A DNA stretch of 64,000 nt from Roseomonas nitratireducens (GCF_017813355.1 NZ_JAGIYZ010000016.1:1-64000); one strand, 5' to 3'. Counted from the first letter of the stretch, positions 44,181-53,185 are shown. Notes: generated by a model from the sequence alone, not told the origin. Made by a program: numbers and translations.

Positions 44181-44208
44181 AAGCGCCGCCCTTTGCGGGG
44201 CGGCGCTT
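44181..44208 (-). terminator. Terminator of rpsD
   Basis: An 11-bp perfect stem (AAGCGCCGCCC, 44181-44191, with GGGCGGCGCTT, 44198-44208) and a 6-nt loop lie 33 bases past the rpsD stop. On the minus strand it is followed by a short T-containing run (TTTCGCGTTT), which suits intrinsic termination. Confidence 0.75.
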
Positions 44209-44240
44209 CCAACACGGGGCCGGCGTGGCCCGTCCGACGA

Positions 44241-44858
44241 TCAGCGGCTGTAGAACTCGACCACGAGGTTCGGTTCCATCTGCACCGGATAGGGCACGTC
44301 GGTCAGCTTCGGCGCGCGGAGGAACTTGCCGCGCATCGCGCGGTGGTCGACCTCGACGTACTCCGGCACGTCGCGCTCGCCGCTCTGCGCCGCGTCGAGC
44401 ACGGCCGCGAGCTGCTTCGACTTCTCCTTCACCTCGACCTGGTCGCCGTCCTTCACGAGGTAGGAGGGGATGTTCACGCGCTTGCCGTTCACGGTCACGT
44501 GGCCGTGGTTGACGAACTGGCGGGCGGCGAAGGGGGTCACCGCGAACTTCATGCGGTAGACGACGGCGTCGAGGCGACGCTCGAGCAGCTCGATCAGGTT
44601 CTCCGAGGTGTCGCCCTTCCGGCGCACCGCTTCCTCGTAGTACTTGCGGAACTGCTTCTCGCCGATGTTGCCGTAGTAGCCCTTGAGCTTCTGCTTGGCC
44701 ATCAGCTGGACGCCGAAGTCGGTCGGCTTCTGCTTGCGGCGCTGGCCATGCTGACCCGGGCCGTATTCGCGCTTGGCGACCGGGGACTTGGCGCGGCCCC
44801 ACAGGTTGACGCCCAGGCGGCGATTGATCTTGTACTTGCTTTCGGCGCGCTTCGTCAT
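44241..44858 (-). CDS. rpsD: 30S ribosomal protein S4
   Basis: The 205-aa protein starts [20 protein letters not shown] and includes [20 protein letters not shown] and [20 protein letters not shown]. The S4 RNA-binding domain contains [20 protein letters not shown] and [20 protein letters not shown]. It binds 16S rRNA early in 30S assembly. It is a single-gene unit with its own strong promoter (45000-45028) and terminator, and a leader of about 135 bases. The ATG at 44858 is the conserved start. Confidence 0.98.
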   Translation of the reverse strand: MTKRAESKYKINRRLGVNLWGRAKSPVAKREYGPGQHGQRRKQKPTDFGVQLMAKQKLKGYYGNIGEKQFRKYYEEAVRRKGDTSENLIELLERRLDAVVYRMKFAVTPFAARQFVNHGHVTVNGKRVNIPSYLVKDGDQVEVKEKSKQLAAVLDAAQSGERDVPEYVEVDHRAMRGKFLRAPKLTDVPYPVQMEPNLVVEFYSR

Positions 44859-44999
44859 GCGCTGCTCGCCGCTGCCCTTCGGCCGCGGCCCTTCTTCGCT
44901 GTGCCCCGGAGGGCTGTTGTCCCGGTAGGCCCCGGCCGGTCGCCGGCTGGGGCGGGCGCAGGCCCCGAAGGCCCGTCCTCGTTCCCGGAAGGTGGCGGC

Positions 45000-45028
45000 G
45001 CAATAAGGCGCGGGGCCGGGCTTGTCAA
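45000..45028 (-). promoter_or_regulatory. Promoter of rpsD
   Basis: On the minus strand TTGACA (45028-45023), a 17-base spacer, and TATTGC (45005-45000) make a near-consensus sigma-70 promoter. It gives a 5' leader of roughly 135 bases before the rpsD ATG. Confidence 0.7.
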
Positions 45029-45057
45029 ACCACGGCACACGCCCCTACTCGCGCGCC

Positions 45058-45273
45058 ATGGTCTCCCGTTCCGACATCCTCGTCCTCGGCCTGACGGCCG
45101 GCATCGTGGGCAGCCTCGTGGGCGGCCTCCTCCTCTATGCCGGCCTCGCGCTGGTCATGGCGGGCAGCCATGCGGGCTGGCTGCTGGCCCTGCCCGCGGC
45201 CCCGGCGGGCGGCGGGCTCGGCCTGCTGCTGGCGCGCCGCCTCGCCGCGAAGGCGGGCCCGGAAGGCGGCTGA
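45058..45273 (+). CDS. Small two-helix membrane protein, unknown function
   Basis: The 71-aa product has two hydrophobic segments (residues about 6-33 and 36-56) with glycine-rich cores (LGLTAGIVGSLVGGLLLYAG, APAGGGLGLLLARRLA) and a short charged end. It is divergent from rpsD and convergent with the glycosyltransferase gene three bases away. Compact membrane-protein composition and tight packing support it as real, but there is no family match I know. Confidence 0.5.
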   Translation: MVSRSDILVLGLTAGIVGSLVGGLLLYAGLALVMAGSHAGWLLALPAAPAGGGLGLLLARRLAAKAGPEGG

Positions 45274-45276
45274 AGG

Positions 45277-46125
45277 TCACGCCCGGCGGCGACCGGCCGG
45301 CCAGGCGCCATCGAGATAGGCCGCGACGGCGCGGTGGTAGTCGCCAAGGCCGGGCCGGCCGCCCCCGCCGCCGACCAGCCGGTTCATCGCCCGCCAGCGC
45401 CGCAGCACCGCCGCGACCGCGGCCGAGGCCCCGCCGAAGCCGCCCGCCCCTGCGATCTCCAGCGCCGCCGCATACTCCGCGTCGAAGCGCGCCCCGGCCG
45501 TGTCCGTCGCCTGGCCGGGGCGGAGCTGGTAGCGGTAGCAGAGCGCCTCCGCGACCGGCGCGACCCCGCCCGCCGCCGCCAGGGCGGCAAGGTCGAACAG
45601 CACGTCGTCGAGCAGGCGGAAGGGCCGGAACGGCGCCGCACGGCCGCGCGGCGCAAGCACATGGAGCGAGGCAAAGGCGTCCCGCCACTCGGCCAGCCCG
45701 AAGCGTGCCGCGCCGGGCGCGGGCACACGCCGCACCAGGCTGCCATCCGGGTCGCGCACCAGGCTCGGCACCACGACCGCGCCGGCGCCGCGTGCCGCGC
45801 TGACCGCGCGCGCGACGGCATCCGGCGGCCCTTCCAGCGCGTCGTCGCCGTCGAGGATCAGGACCAAATCCCCCTTCGCGATGGCCAGCGCCCGGTTGCG
45901 CGCCGCATATGCGCCCGTCGCGACCGGCCCCACAGCCGTGAACCGCAGCCGCGGGTCGGCCGGCAGCAGCGGTGCGTAGTCGGTGCCGTCGTCGGAGGCG
46001 ACGATGACCTCCACGCTTGCCCCCGCGGCCCGGTCCAGGGCGGAGGCGACGGCGACCGGCACCTCGTCGCGCAGGCGGTATGCGGCGATCAGGATCGACA
46101 GGTCGGGCGGCGTCATCAGACCCAT
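45277..46125 (-). CDS. Glycosyltransferase family 2 protein
   Basis: The 282-aa product has the GT-A opening LSILIAAYRLRDEVPVAVAS, VEVIVASDDGTDYAPLLPA, ARNRALAIAKGDLVLILDGD (the DxD site) and a C-terminal helical domain. It should transfer a sugar from a nucleotide donor at the cytoplasmic face, perhaps for cell-surface glycan. The ATG at 46125 fits the fold start. It is divergent from lexA, and two LexA-type operators lie 94-132 bases upstream of this start, so SOS control of this gene as well is possible. Confidence 0.82.
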   Translation of the reverse strand: MGLMTPPDLSILIAAYRLRDEVPVAVASALDRAAGASVEVIVASDDGTDYAPLLPADPRLRFTAVGPVATGAYAARNRALAIAKGDLVLILDGDDALEGPPDAVARAVSAARGAGAVVVPSLVRDPDGSLVRRVPAPGAARFGLAEWRDAFASLHVLAPRGRAAPFRPFRLLDDVLFDLAALAAAGGVAPVAEALCYRYQLRPGQATDTAGARFDAEYAAALEIAGAGGFGGASAAVAAVLRRWRAMNRLVGGGGGRPGLGDYHRAVAAYLDGAWPAGRRRA

Positions 46126-46218
46126 GCTGCCAGGAACCTCCCGGCGAGGCGATGCAGGGCGGCAACACCTTTCATCCACAGAAACATCCACAGCGGAAAG
46201 CGTTTGACCGTGACTCAG

Positions 46219-46257
46219 GAACCTAAGTAGAACACCAGCGAGGTTGCCGGTTTGTTC
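46219..46257 (+). promoter_or_regulatory. LexA (SOS) boxes upstream of lexA
   Basis: GAAC-N7-GAAC (46219-46233) is the exact alphaproteobacterial LexA operator (GTTC-N7-GTTC on the other strand). A second, imperfect copy GTTG-N7-GTTC (46243-46257) lies 10 bases further on. Their place before lexA indicates autoregulation, as is usual for this repressor. Confidence 0.8.
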
Positions 46258-46313
46258 CAAGGGACTCGTGGTTGTCCCCAAGGAGCTCGTGGACCGGCCC
46301 TGGAGGGGAACGG

Positions 46314-47030
46314 ATGCTCACGCGCAAGCAGCACGAGCTGCTCATCTTCATCGATCGCCACCTGCGCGAAACGGGCTTCTCGCCATCCTTCGAGGAAATG
46401 AAGGGCGCCCTCGGCCTCCGTTCCAAATCCGGCATCCACAGGCTGATCACGGCGCTCGAGGAACGCGGCTTCCTCCGCCGCCGCGCCCATCGCGCCCGGG
46501 CGCTCGAGGTCATCCGCCTGCCCGAGAACCTGGCGCCGAGGCCACGTGCCGCGCCGCCCAAGGCGCCCGAGGCCCCGCTCGGGCCGAACGTCATCCGCGG
46601 GCCCTTCGGCGGCGCGCAGGCGCGCCCTGCCCCGCCGCCGGAAGCCGCCCCCGTCACCCTGCCGCTGTTCGGCCGGATCGCGGCCGGCCTGCCGATCGAG
46701 GCGCTGCGCGACCAGGGCGCGAACATCGAGGTTCCGGCCGCCCTGCTCGGCGGCGGCGAGCACTACGCGCTCGAGGTCGCCGGGGATTCGATGGTCGATG
46801 CCGGCATCCTCGACGGCGACACGGTCATCATCCGCCGGTCCGACACCGCCGAGAACGGCAGCATCGTCGTCGCCCTGGTGGATGAGAACGAGGTGACGCT
46901 GAAGCGCATCCGCCGGCGCGGCAATTCGATCGCGCTGGAACCAGCCAATCCGCGGCATGAGACGCGGATCTTCGGGCCCGACCGCGTGCGCGTGCAGGGC
47001 CAGCTGGTGGGGCTGCTGCGCCGGTACTGA
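46314..47030 (+). CDS. lexA: SOS transcriptional repressor LexA
   Basis: The 238-aa protein has a winged helix-turn-helix DNA-binding domain (1-68; [40 protein letters not shown]) and a Pro/Ala-rich linker. The S24 self-cleaving domain has the Ala124-Gly125 site in RIAAGLP, nucleophile Ser159 in [11 protein letters not shown] and general base Lys197 in EVTLKRI. It represses SOS genes until RecA promotes its cleavage. The ATG is at 46314, downstream of two SOS boxes. comEC lies convergent nine bases away. Confidence 0.97.
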   Translation: MLTRKQHELLIFIDRHLRETGFSPSFEEMKGALGLRSKSGIHRLITALEERGFLRRRAHRARALEVIRLPENLAPRPRAAPPKAPEAPLGPNVIRGPFGGAQARPAPPPEAAPVTLPLFGRIAAGLPIEALRDQGANIEVPAALLGGGEHYALEVAGDSMVDAGILDGDTVIIRRSDTAENGSIVVALVDENEVTLKRIRRRGNSIALEPANPRHETRIFGPDRVRVQGQLVGLLRRY

Positions 47031-47039
47031 AAAGGCCGC

Positions 47040-49157
47040 CTATTCCACCGGCGCGGGCGGCATCTCCTCCCGCACACGGGGGCGCGGCGGCGGCGGCACC
47101 CATGGCCGCGCGCCGCGCCAGGCGCGGTCCGAGACCACGCGCACGCCCTCCGGGCCGAGCCAGGCGGCATGCGGCCCATCCCGCCACACGCTGAACCGGT
47201 CGATCGCGACGGTGTCGGGGCAGCGCAGGCGGATCGGCTCCGCGGCGACGAGCAGCGCCGCGCGCCCGCAGGGCGAAGCCTCGGCCGGGCGGCGCAGCAG
47301 CAGCGCGACGGCGCCATCGGCGTGCGGGCGCAGCAGGCAGGCGGCGGCGTCGCAGCGGATCGCGCCGCCGGCTTCCTCCCCCGATGCCGGCAGCGCGTCA
47401 GCCTGGGCCAGCCCATGGGCGCGCAGCCACTGGTCGCGCAGGAAGGCCGAGGCACCGGGCTGGCGCTGCAGCCACAACCTGTCCTGCGCGGCGACGGCAA
47501 TCAGCCGCGCATCGCCCGAGACGAGGAGGTCCGGCGGCCGGTGCAGCGCCCCGCTGGCCATGCCGAGCAGCATCAGCGGCACCCCCAGCAGCCGCCAGCG
47601 CCGCGCCCAGAGGCACAGCCAGGTCAGCCCGGACATGAAGGCCACCAGCCCCCAGCCGGGCAGCGGCCGCGCGCCGGTCGCGGCACCGGGCCAGGATGCG
47701 ACCTCCCGCGCCACGGCGAGCACCCCCTCCACCCCCCAGCCCATCACCGCGAGCGCCGGTGCCTCCAGCCCGAGCGGCATCGCCACGGCCGCCACCATGC
47801 CGGCCGGCATGACGAGGACCGAGGTCAGCGGCACGGCGATCGCGTTCGCGATGACGCCGTACCATTGCAGCCGCCCGAAATGCGCGAGGCCGATGGGCGC
47901 CGTCGCCGCACCCGCCAGCAGGGAGGTGAGGACCAGCCCCGCCGCGGCCACCAGCGCCCGGCGCCACCAGCTGCCATCCCCGGCGAGGCGCCGCAGCGGT
48001 CCGCGCAGGCTCTCCCACCCCGCGATCAGCGCCATGACCGCGGCAAAGGACATCTGGAAGGACGGCCCGAGCAGCGCGGCGGGATCGACCAGCATGACGG
48101 CCGCCGCGGCGAGCGCGAGGCCGCGCATTGAGATGGCGTTGCGCCCGGCCAGCAGCGCGAGCGTGACGAGCGTGGCCATCGCGAAGCTGCGCTGCATCGG
48201 CACCTGCGATCCGGTCAGCAGCATGTAGAAGCCGCCGGCGGCCAGCGCCGCCAAGCCCGCCGCCACCTTGCCGTCGGTGCGGACCGCGATGGGCCGGATG
48301 CCGGCGATGAGCAGCCGCACCACCCAGAAGCAGACGCCCATCACGATCGCGATGTGCAGGCCGGAGACGGAGAGCAGGTGCGCCAGCCCGGAATCGCGCA
48401 TCGCGACCAGGTCCTCGCGCGGGATGGCGCTTTGCCCGCCGGTCAGCAGCGCCGCGGCGACCGCGCCCGCGGCGCCGGGCAGCGCGGCATCGACCCGCGC
48501 TTCCATCAGCGAGCGGGTGGCAGCGAGCGGCGGCGCCTCGCCCGCACCGGGCAGCAGCTCGGCCGGGCCGATCGCGAAGCCCGATCCGCCCTGCCCCGCG
48601 AAGAAGGCGGCGCGCTGGAAATCCCAGGCGCCCGGATAGGCCGGCGCCGATGGCGGGCGGACCAGGGCGCGGACGCTGATCCTGTCCCCCGGTGCGGGCC
48701 GCGCCGGGTCGCTCGCGCGCAGGCGCAGCCGGATCGTGCGCGGCTGCGGCGCCTCATCGGGGCCGAAGCGTGCCTCGCCGAGCGTCACGCGCCGCCCCTC
48801 GGGCAGCAGGTCGACATCCTGCACGATGCCGCTGAGCATCACCGCGCGGGTCGGCGGCGAGAGCGGCGGGGGAGCGGCGCGGGCGTGCAGCAGGGCGGAT
48901 GCGAAGCCGAGCGCCGCCGCCGCCGCGAGGCCGACGACCCAGGCCGCATGCGCATGTCGCGGCGCCAGCATCAGCGCCATCGCCAGCAGGATCGGCGCCG
49001 CCGCGACGAACCATGTCGAAGGTTCCGCCCGCAGCGCGAAATAGCCGGCCACGCCGAAGGCCATCGCGACGGCGAGCCAGGGCGCGAGGCGTCCCCGTTC
49101 GGCCAGCAGCAGCGCCGCCAGCGGCGAAGGCGGCGCGGGTTCGGAAAGGGCCGCCAC
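47040..49157 (-). CDS. comEC: ComEC/Rec2 family DNA uptake channel
   Basis: The product is about 705 aa. An N-terminal DUF4131 region with an OB-like domain (VMLSGIVQDVDLLPEGRRVT) is followed by the polytopic competence domain (LTGGQSAIPREDLVAMRDSG, LAHLLSVSGLHIAIVMGVCF, FAMATLVTLALLAGRNAIS). The C-terminal region (about 530-705) keeps the outline of the beta-lactamase-like domain but lacks a HxHxDH metal motif, so nuclease activity is doubtful. ComEC carries single-stranded DNA across the inner membrane. The start is uncertain: I prefer GTG 49157 over a TTG at 49193. comF is elsewhere in the window. Confidence 0.88.
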   Translation of the reverse strand: MAALSEPAPPSPLAALLLAERGRLAPWLAVAMAFGVAGYFALRAEPSTWFVAAAPILLAMALMLAPRHAHAAWVVGLAAAAALGFASALLHARAAPPPLSPPTRAVMLSGIVQDVDLLPEGRRVTLGEARFGPDEAPQPRTIRLRLRASDPARPAPGDRISVRALVRPPSAPAYPGAWDFQRAAFFAGQGGSGFAIGPAELLPGAGEAPPLAATRSLMEARVDAALPGAAGAVAAALLTGGQSAIPREDLVAMRDSGLAHLLSVSGLHIAIVMGVCFWVVRLLIAGIRPIAVRTDGKVAAGLAALAAGGFYMLLTGSQVPMQRSFAMATLVTLALLAGRNAISMRGLALAAAAVMLVDPAALLGPSFQMSFAAVMALIAGWESLRGPLRRLAGDGSWWRRALVAAAGLVLTSLLAGAATAPIGLAHFGRLQWYGVIANAIAVPLTSVLVMPAGMVAAVAMPLGLEAPALAVMGWGVEGVLAVAREVASWPGAATGARPLPGWGLVAFMSGLTWLCLWARRWRLLGVPLMLLGMASGALHRPPDLLVSGDARLIAVAAQDRLWLQRQPGASAFLRDQWLRAHGLAQADALPASGEEAGGAIRCDAAACLLRPHADGAVALLLRRPAEASPCGRAALLVAAEPIRLRCPDTVAIDRFSVWRDGPHAAWLGPEGVRVVSDRAWRGARPWVPPPPRPRVREEMPPAPVE

Positions 49158-49284
49158 GGCGCCGAGCCTAACGTCGCGGTGTCGCAACAACAATCATCGG
49201 CGCATCCGCCATCCCGGCCAGGGCGGCTGTTCCTCCCGGCAGGTCACTGCCCCGCGGCGCCACCCGATCGCGCGGACCCCGCAC

Positions 49285-49368
49285 GATCGGATTTCGTGCT
49301 GTAGAATCAATGGTTTCAAGAACAGGACATCCGATCAGGTGATTTCGCCCGATCGGATATTGCTCTAG
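49285..49368. repeat. Intergenic palindromic repeat, copy 1
   Basis: Between comEC and gltX. Bases 49285-49317 match 57046-57078 in inverted orientation at 31 of 33 positions. They are followed by an imperfect palindrome, ATCCGATC (49329-49336) with GATCGGAT (49351-49358), and the tail TGCTCTAG. Together with copy 2 this defines a dispersed, non-coding, MITE- or REP-like element. Confidence 0.7.
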
Positions 49369-49386
49369 GAAGCGGGCGCCAGGCTC

Positions 49387-50802
49387 ATGGAACGCACGAT
49401 GTCCGTCCGCACCCGCTTCGCCCCCTCGCCCACCGGCTACCTGCACATCGGCGGGGCGCGCACCGCTCTGTTCAACTACCTGTTCGCGCGGCACCACAAG
49501 GGCGCCTACCTGCTGCGCATCGAGGACACGGACAAGGAACGCTCCACCCAGGCGGCGGTGGACCAGATCCTCGAAAGCCTCGCCTGGCTCGGCCTGTCCC
49601 CGGACGAGCCCCCCGTCTTCCAGGCGAGCCGCGAAGCCCGGCACGCCGAGATCGCGCAGGCCCTGCTTGCCATGGGCAAGGCCTATCGCTGCTGGGCGAC
49701 GCCCGAGGAACTGGCCGAGATGCGCGAGCGCGCCGCCGCCGAGGGCCGCCCGCCCCGCTACGACCGCCGCTGGCGCGACCGCGAGCCGGGCCCGGAGCAG
49801 GAGGGCAAGCCCTTCGCCATCCGCATCAAGGCGCCGCTCGAGGGCGAGACGGTGGTCGCCGACCTCGTGCAGGGGGAAGTCCGCGTCGCCAACGGCGAGC
49901 TGGACGACATGATCATCCTGCGCAGCGACGGCACGCCCACCTACCTGCACGCCGTCGTGGTGGACGACCACGACATGCAGATCACCCACGTGATCCGCGG
50001 CGACGACCACCTGACCAACACCTTCCGCCAGTGCATGGTCTATGACGCGATGGGCTGGCGGCGGCCGCATTTCGCGCATATCCCGCTGATCCACGGCGCG
50101 GACGGCGCGAAGCTGTCCAAGCGGCACGGCGCCGTCTCGGTGCTCGACTTCCGCGAGCAGGGCTACGTGCCGGAGGCCGTGTGCAACTACCTCCTCCGCC
50201 TCGGCTGGGGCCATGGCGACGAGGAGATCGTCCCGCACGACCGCGCGGTCGAACTGTTCGACATCAAGGATGTCGGCCGCGCCGCGTCGCGGATGGACTA
50301 CGCGAAGCTCACCCATGTGAACGGCGTCTATCTACGCCAGGCGGACGATGCGCGCCTGACGCGGGAGGTTCTGACGATCCTTGGCCGGCGCGGCGTGCTG
50401 TTCGGCACGGATGGCGCGGCGCGCGTCGGGATGCTGATGCCCGACCTCAAGGAGCGCGCGCGCACGATCGAGGAACTGGCGGGGGCCGCCGCCTTCGCCG
50501 CGCATGAAGGCCCGCCGGCGATGGAGGCGAAGGCGCTCGCGCTGCTGACGCCCGAGGCCAAGGCGCGGCTCGCCGACCTCGCCGAGTTCCTCGCGGATGC
50601 GCCGTGGGAGAAGGCGGACCTCGAGCAATGGCTGCGCGACTACGCGGATGTGAAGCAGACGAAGCTCAAGGACGTGGCGCAGCCGCTGCGCGTCGCCCTT
50701 TCGGGCAGCACGACGAGCCCGCCGATCAACGCCGTGCTCTGGGCGCTCGGGCGCGACGAGAGCCTGCTGCGGATCACCGCGGCGGCGGCCGATGGAGGAT
50801 GA
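49387..50802 (+). CDS. gltX: Glutamate--tRNA ligase
   Basis: The 471-aa class I synthetase has the HIGH region RFAPSPTGYLHIGGARTALF, LRIEDTDKERST, the KMSKS-like loop ADGAKLSKRHGAVSV, and LDDMIILRSDGTPTYLHAVV. It charges tRNA-Glu (and in some bacteria tRNA-Gln). The ATG at 49387 is used; an ATG at 49399 (MSVRTRFAPSP) has a closer GGA and may be the real start. Its last 11 bases overlap the next gene. The short upstream region contains a palindromic repeat. Confidence 0.96.
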   Translation: MERTMSVRTRFAPSPTGYLHIGGARTALFNYLFARHHKGAYLLRIEDTDKERSTQAAVDQILESLAWLGLSPDEPPVFQASREARHAEIAQALLAMGKAYRCWATPEELAEMRERAAAEGRPPRYDRRWRDREPGPEQEGKPFAIRIKAPLEGETVVADLVQGEVRVANGELDDMIILRSDGTPTYLHAVVVDDHDMQITHVIRGDDHLTNTFRQCMVYDAMGWRRPHFAHIPLIHGADGAKLSKRHGAVSVLDFREQGYVPEAVCNYLLRLGWGHGDEEIVPHDRAVELFDIKDVGRAASRMDYAKLTHVNGVYLRQADDARLTREVLTILGRRGVLFGTDGAARVGMLMPDLKERARTIEELAGAAAFAAHEGPPAMEAKALALLTPEAKARLADLAEFLADAPWEKADLEQWLRDYADVKQTKLKDVAQPLRVALSGSTTSPPINAVLWALGRDESLLRITAAAADGG

Positions 50803-51217
50803 GGACGCGCCAGGCGTCCGCCTCGGCGGGCTGACGCTGCGCGCCTTCGGCGTCGCGGGCAGCGCGCCCTACGAAGACTGGATCGACGCCCATGCGCGCG
50901 TCGAGGCCCCTGGCGCCGTGGTGGAAGTGCGCGGCACCTGGCTGCGCGCCGCGGAATTGGGCGCGCTGCTGCACGACCTGGCGCTGATGCACCGCGACCT
51001 GCGCGGCACGGCCGCGCTGCATTGCATCGAGCCGATGCTGCGGATCGACATGCGCTGCGGGCCGCGCGGGGACATCGCCATGACGGTCGAGATCACGCCG
51101 GACCCGTCCACCCAGGCGCACCGCTTCGACTTCGCCATCGACCAGAGCGACCTTCCGCCGGCGCTGGCCGGGCTGCGGCGCATCCTGCGCCGCGTTCCGC
51201 CCGTCAGCCCGGGATGA
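50792..51217 (+). CDS. WapI-family-like small protein
   Basis: The 141-aa acidic protein has VRGTWLRAAELGALLHDLAL, MHRDLRGTAALHCIEPMLRI and FDFAIDQSDLPPALAGLRRI. This pattern (short strand, 'LH.DL.G.A.L...EP.L', then 'DQ..LP..L.GL') resembles the WapI-type immunity protein family. No toxin gene is adjacent, so an immunity role is not supported by context. It starts inside the last 11 bases of gltX and is probably co-translated. Its end overlaps the convergent next gene by 14 bases. Family assignment is tentative. Confidence 0.6.
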   Translation: MEDEDAPGVRLGGLTLRAFGVAGSAPYEDWIDAHARVEAPGAVVEVRGTWLRAAELGALLHDLALMHRDLRGTAALHCIEPMLRIDMRCGPRGDIAMTVEITPDPSTQAHRFDFAIDQSDLPPALAGLRRILRRVPPVSPG

Positions 51218-52220
51218 CGCGCCAGGCGCAGGGCGCCACCGGTTCCAGCCGCGCGAAGCGATCCCAGGCGGCGAGCCCGCCCGCCAGCAGGCCCTCCCAG
51301 GCCTCGTGCATCGCCGGATCGGCCTCCGCGATGCCGTCGAGCAGCGCGCAGCCCCGCCGCGTGACGATCACGCTGCCATCGTCCTGCGCGGCGGCCTCGG
51401 CCTCGTCGCCTTCCGCCTGGGCCAGCGCGACCATGAATGCCGCGAAGCCCGTCGCGCCGAGCGCGGCGGCCGTCGCATGGACATGCTGCATGCCGACGAG
51501 CCGCGCCGCATGGCCGAGCAGCGTGCCGCCCTCCGTCGCGCCGAACAGCGCGACGGCTTCCCGCAGCAGCGTGCGGCAATAGGTCATGGCGTAGTTGCGC
51601 TTCGCACGCGCCACGCGCTCGGCCGGCCAATCGGCGGCGGGCAGGCGCGGCGCGGCGGCGGGGTCGAAGCGTGGCATGGCCTCGCCGGGCGCGAAGCGAA
51701 GCCGCTCCGGCTCATCGAGGTCGCGCGCATCCTCGGTGAAGTATCCCTCCAGCCCCGGATCCCCGGCCACCGTCTGGCCCGTGCAGACGAAGGCGAGCCG
51801 CGCGCAGCCGAGCATGATCCCGTTGTTGGCGTGCCAGCCGCGCAGCATCGCCTCGTTCACCACGCGCGGGATGCCGCAGATGGCGGTGCCGGACCAGATC
51901 CAGCGCGGCGGCGGATAGCGGATCCAGGCCTTGCGCGGCCCTTCCTCGACATACTCGACGCCGACGCCGCCGATGAAGTTGGACAGGTAGTGGTAGCGGG
52001 CCGCGGCGATGGCCGGCGGCATGCCATCCAGCCCGAGTTTCCGCAGGCCGGGCAGGAAGGTCTCGGCCTGCTGGCGGCGGAAGACGCGGAACACCAGCGC
52101 GGCGGCATCCGCTTCGCCGCGCCGGATGACGGCCGAAAGCACGGCCCCGGTGAACCAGGCGTGGTACCACTCGCCCACCGCGTCCGAGGCGGCGGCGGAT
52201 GCCGGCGGGGTCGCGCTCAA
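51204..52220 (-). CDS. Conserved hypothetical protein following a Bug protein
   Basis: The 338-aa protein is cytosolic, with no signal or membrane helix. Patches include GEWYHAWFTGAVLSAVIRRG, YHYLSNFIGGVGVEYVEEGP, WIWSGTAICGIPRVVNEAML and RAKRNYAMTYCRTLLREAVA. I do not know a function. The likely start is TTG 52220, which overlaps the stop of the substrate-binding protein gene as TTGA; a GTG further in is possible. Coupling to a solute-binding protein suggests an enzyme acting on the captured compound, which is inference. Confidence 0.62.
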   Translation of the reverse strand: MSATPPASAAASDAVGEWYHAWFTGAVLSAVIRRGEADAAALVFRVFRRQQAETFLPGLRKLGLDGMPPAIAAARYHYLSNFIGGVGVEYVEEGPRKAWIRYPPPRWIWSGTAICGIPRVVNEAMLRGWHANNGIMLGCARLAFVCTGQTVAGDPGLEGYFTEDARDLDEPERLRFAPGEAMPRFDPAAAPRLPAADWPAERVARAKRNYAMTYCRTLLREAVALFGATEGGTLLGHAARLVGMQHVHATAAALGATGFAAFMVALAQAEGDEAEAAAQDDGSVIVTRRGCALLDGIAEADPAMHEAWEGLLAGGLAAWDRFARLEPVAPCAWRVIPG

Positions 52221-53185
52221 TCCGCGCGCACGCCGGCGCGCTGGATCACCTCGCCCCATTTCTCGTTCTCGCGCCGCAGGAAGGCGCCGAAGGAAGCCCG
52301 CGAATCCCCGCCCGGGATCGCGCCCTGCTCGTGCAGCGCGCGGCGGATCTCGGGGTCGTTAAGCGCGCCGGCCAGCGCGGCGTGCCAGCGCTCCAGGATC
52401 GGTTCCGGCACGCGGGCGGGGGCGACGAAGCCGTGCCAGTTGTTCGCATCCACGCCCGGCAGGCCGACCTCCGCCATGGTCGGCACCTCCGCGATCCAGG
52501 GCAGGCGCTGCTCGGTGCCGACGGCCAGCGCGCGCAGCGCGCCGGAGCGGATATGCGGCAGCAGGATCGGCAGGTCCGCGAAACCGAGCTGCACCTCGTT
52601 CTGCAGCAGCGCGGTGGCGAGCGGCGCGCCCCCGCGATAGGAGACATGAGTGATGTCGATGCCGGCGGCCAGGCGGAACAACTCGCCCGCGAGGTGCGGC
52701 ATGCTGCCCGATCCGGCCGACCCGTAGTTCAGCCGGCCGGGGCTAGCCTTCGCCGCGGCGACGAGCTCGGCCACCGTGCGGAAGGGCGTCGCCGCGGGCA
52801 CGACCAGCGGCTCGGGCACCAGCACGCCGAGGGTCAGCGGCGCGAGGTCCCGCAGCGGGTCATAGGGCGTGCCGCGGTCGAGCCGCGGCGAGATGGCAAG
52901 CCCGCCGGCGCTGCCGAGCGCGATGGTCGCCCCGTCCGGCGCGGCCTTGGCCGCCGCGTCCACGCCCGTCACCCCGCCCGCCCCGGCGCGGTTTTCCACC
53001 ACCACGGGCTGGCCCAGCGTCGCGGTCAGCTTCGGCGCGATCAGGCGGACCACGATGTCCGACGGCCCGCCGGCCGCGAAGGGCACGATGACGCGCAGCG
53101 GCCGGTCCGGGAACGGCGCCTGCGCCAGCGCCGGCGCGGCGAGCGGCAGCGCGCCGAGTCCACCCAGAAGCGTCCTGCGATCCAT
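52217..53185 (-). CDS. Tripartite tricarboxylate transporter (Bug/TctC family) substrate-binding protein
   Basis: The 322-aa periplasmic protein has a twin-arginine-type signal (MDRRTLLGGLGALPLAAPAL) and the Bug signatures LRVIVPFAAGGPSDIVVRLI, GQPVVVENRAGAGGVTGVDA, YGSAGSGSMPHLAGELFRLA and HVSYRGGAPLATALL. Bug proteins bind carboxylates or other small compounds and may feed a TctAB permease; no tctAB is here, as is usual for the many orphan Bug proteins. It overlaps the hypothetical gene downstream (TTGA) and is divergent from an enolase-superfamily gene. Confidence 0.92.
   Translation of the reverse strand: MDRRTLLGGLGALPLAAPALAQAPFPDRPLRVIVPFAAGGPSDIVVRLIAPKLTATLGQPVVVENRAGAGGVTGVDAAAKAAPDGATIALGSAGGLAISPRLDRGTPYDPLRDLAPLTLGVLVPEPLVVPAATPFRTVAELVAAAKASPGRLNYGSAGSGSMPHLAGELFRLAAGIDITHVSYRGGAPLATALLQNEVQLGFADLPILLPHIRSGALRALAVGTEQRLPWIAEVPTMAEVGLPGVDANNWHGFVAPARVPEPILERWHAALAGALNDPEIRRALHEQGAIPGGDSRASFGAFLRRENEKWGEVIQRAGVRAD

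Noticed and set aside
43811-44253. Plus-strand reading frames before rpsD
   Set aside because: Low-complexity Arg/Pro/Ala translations running through the rpsD terminator; no support for coding.
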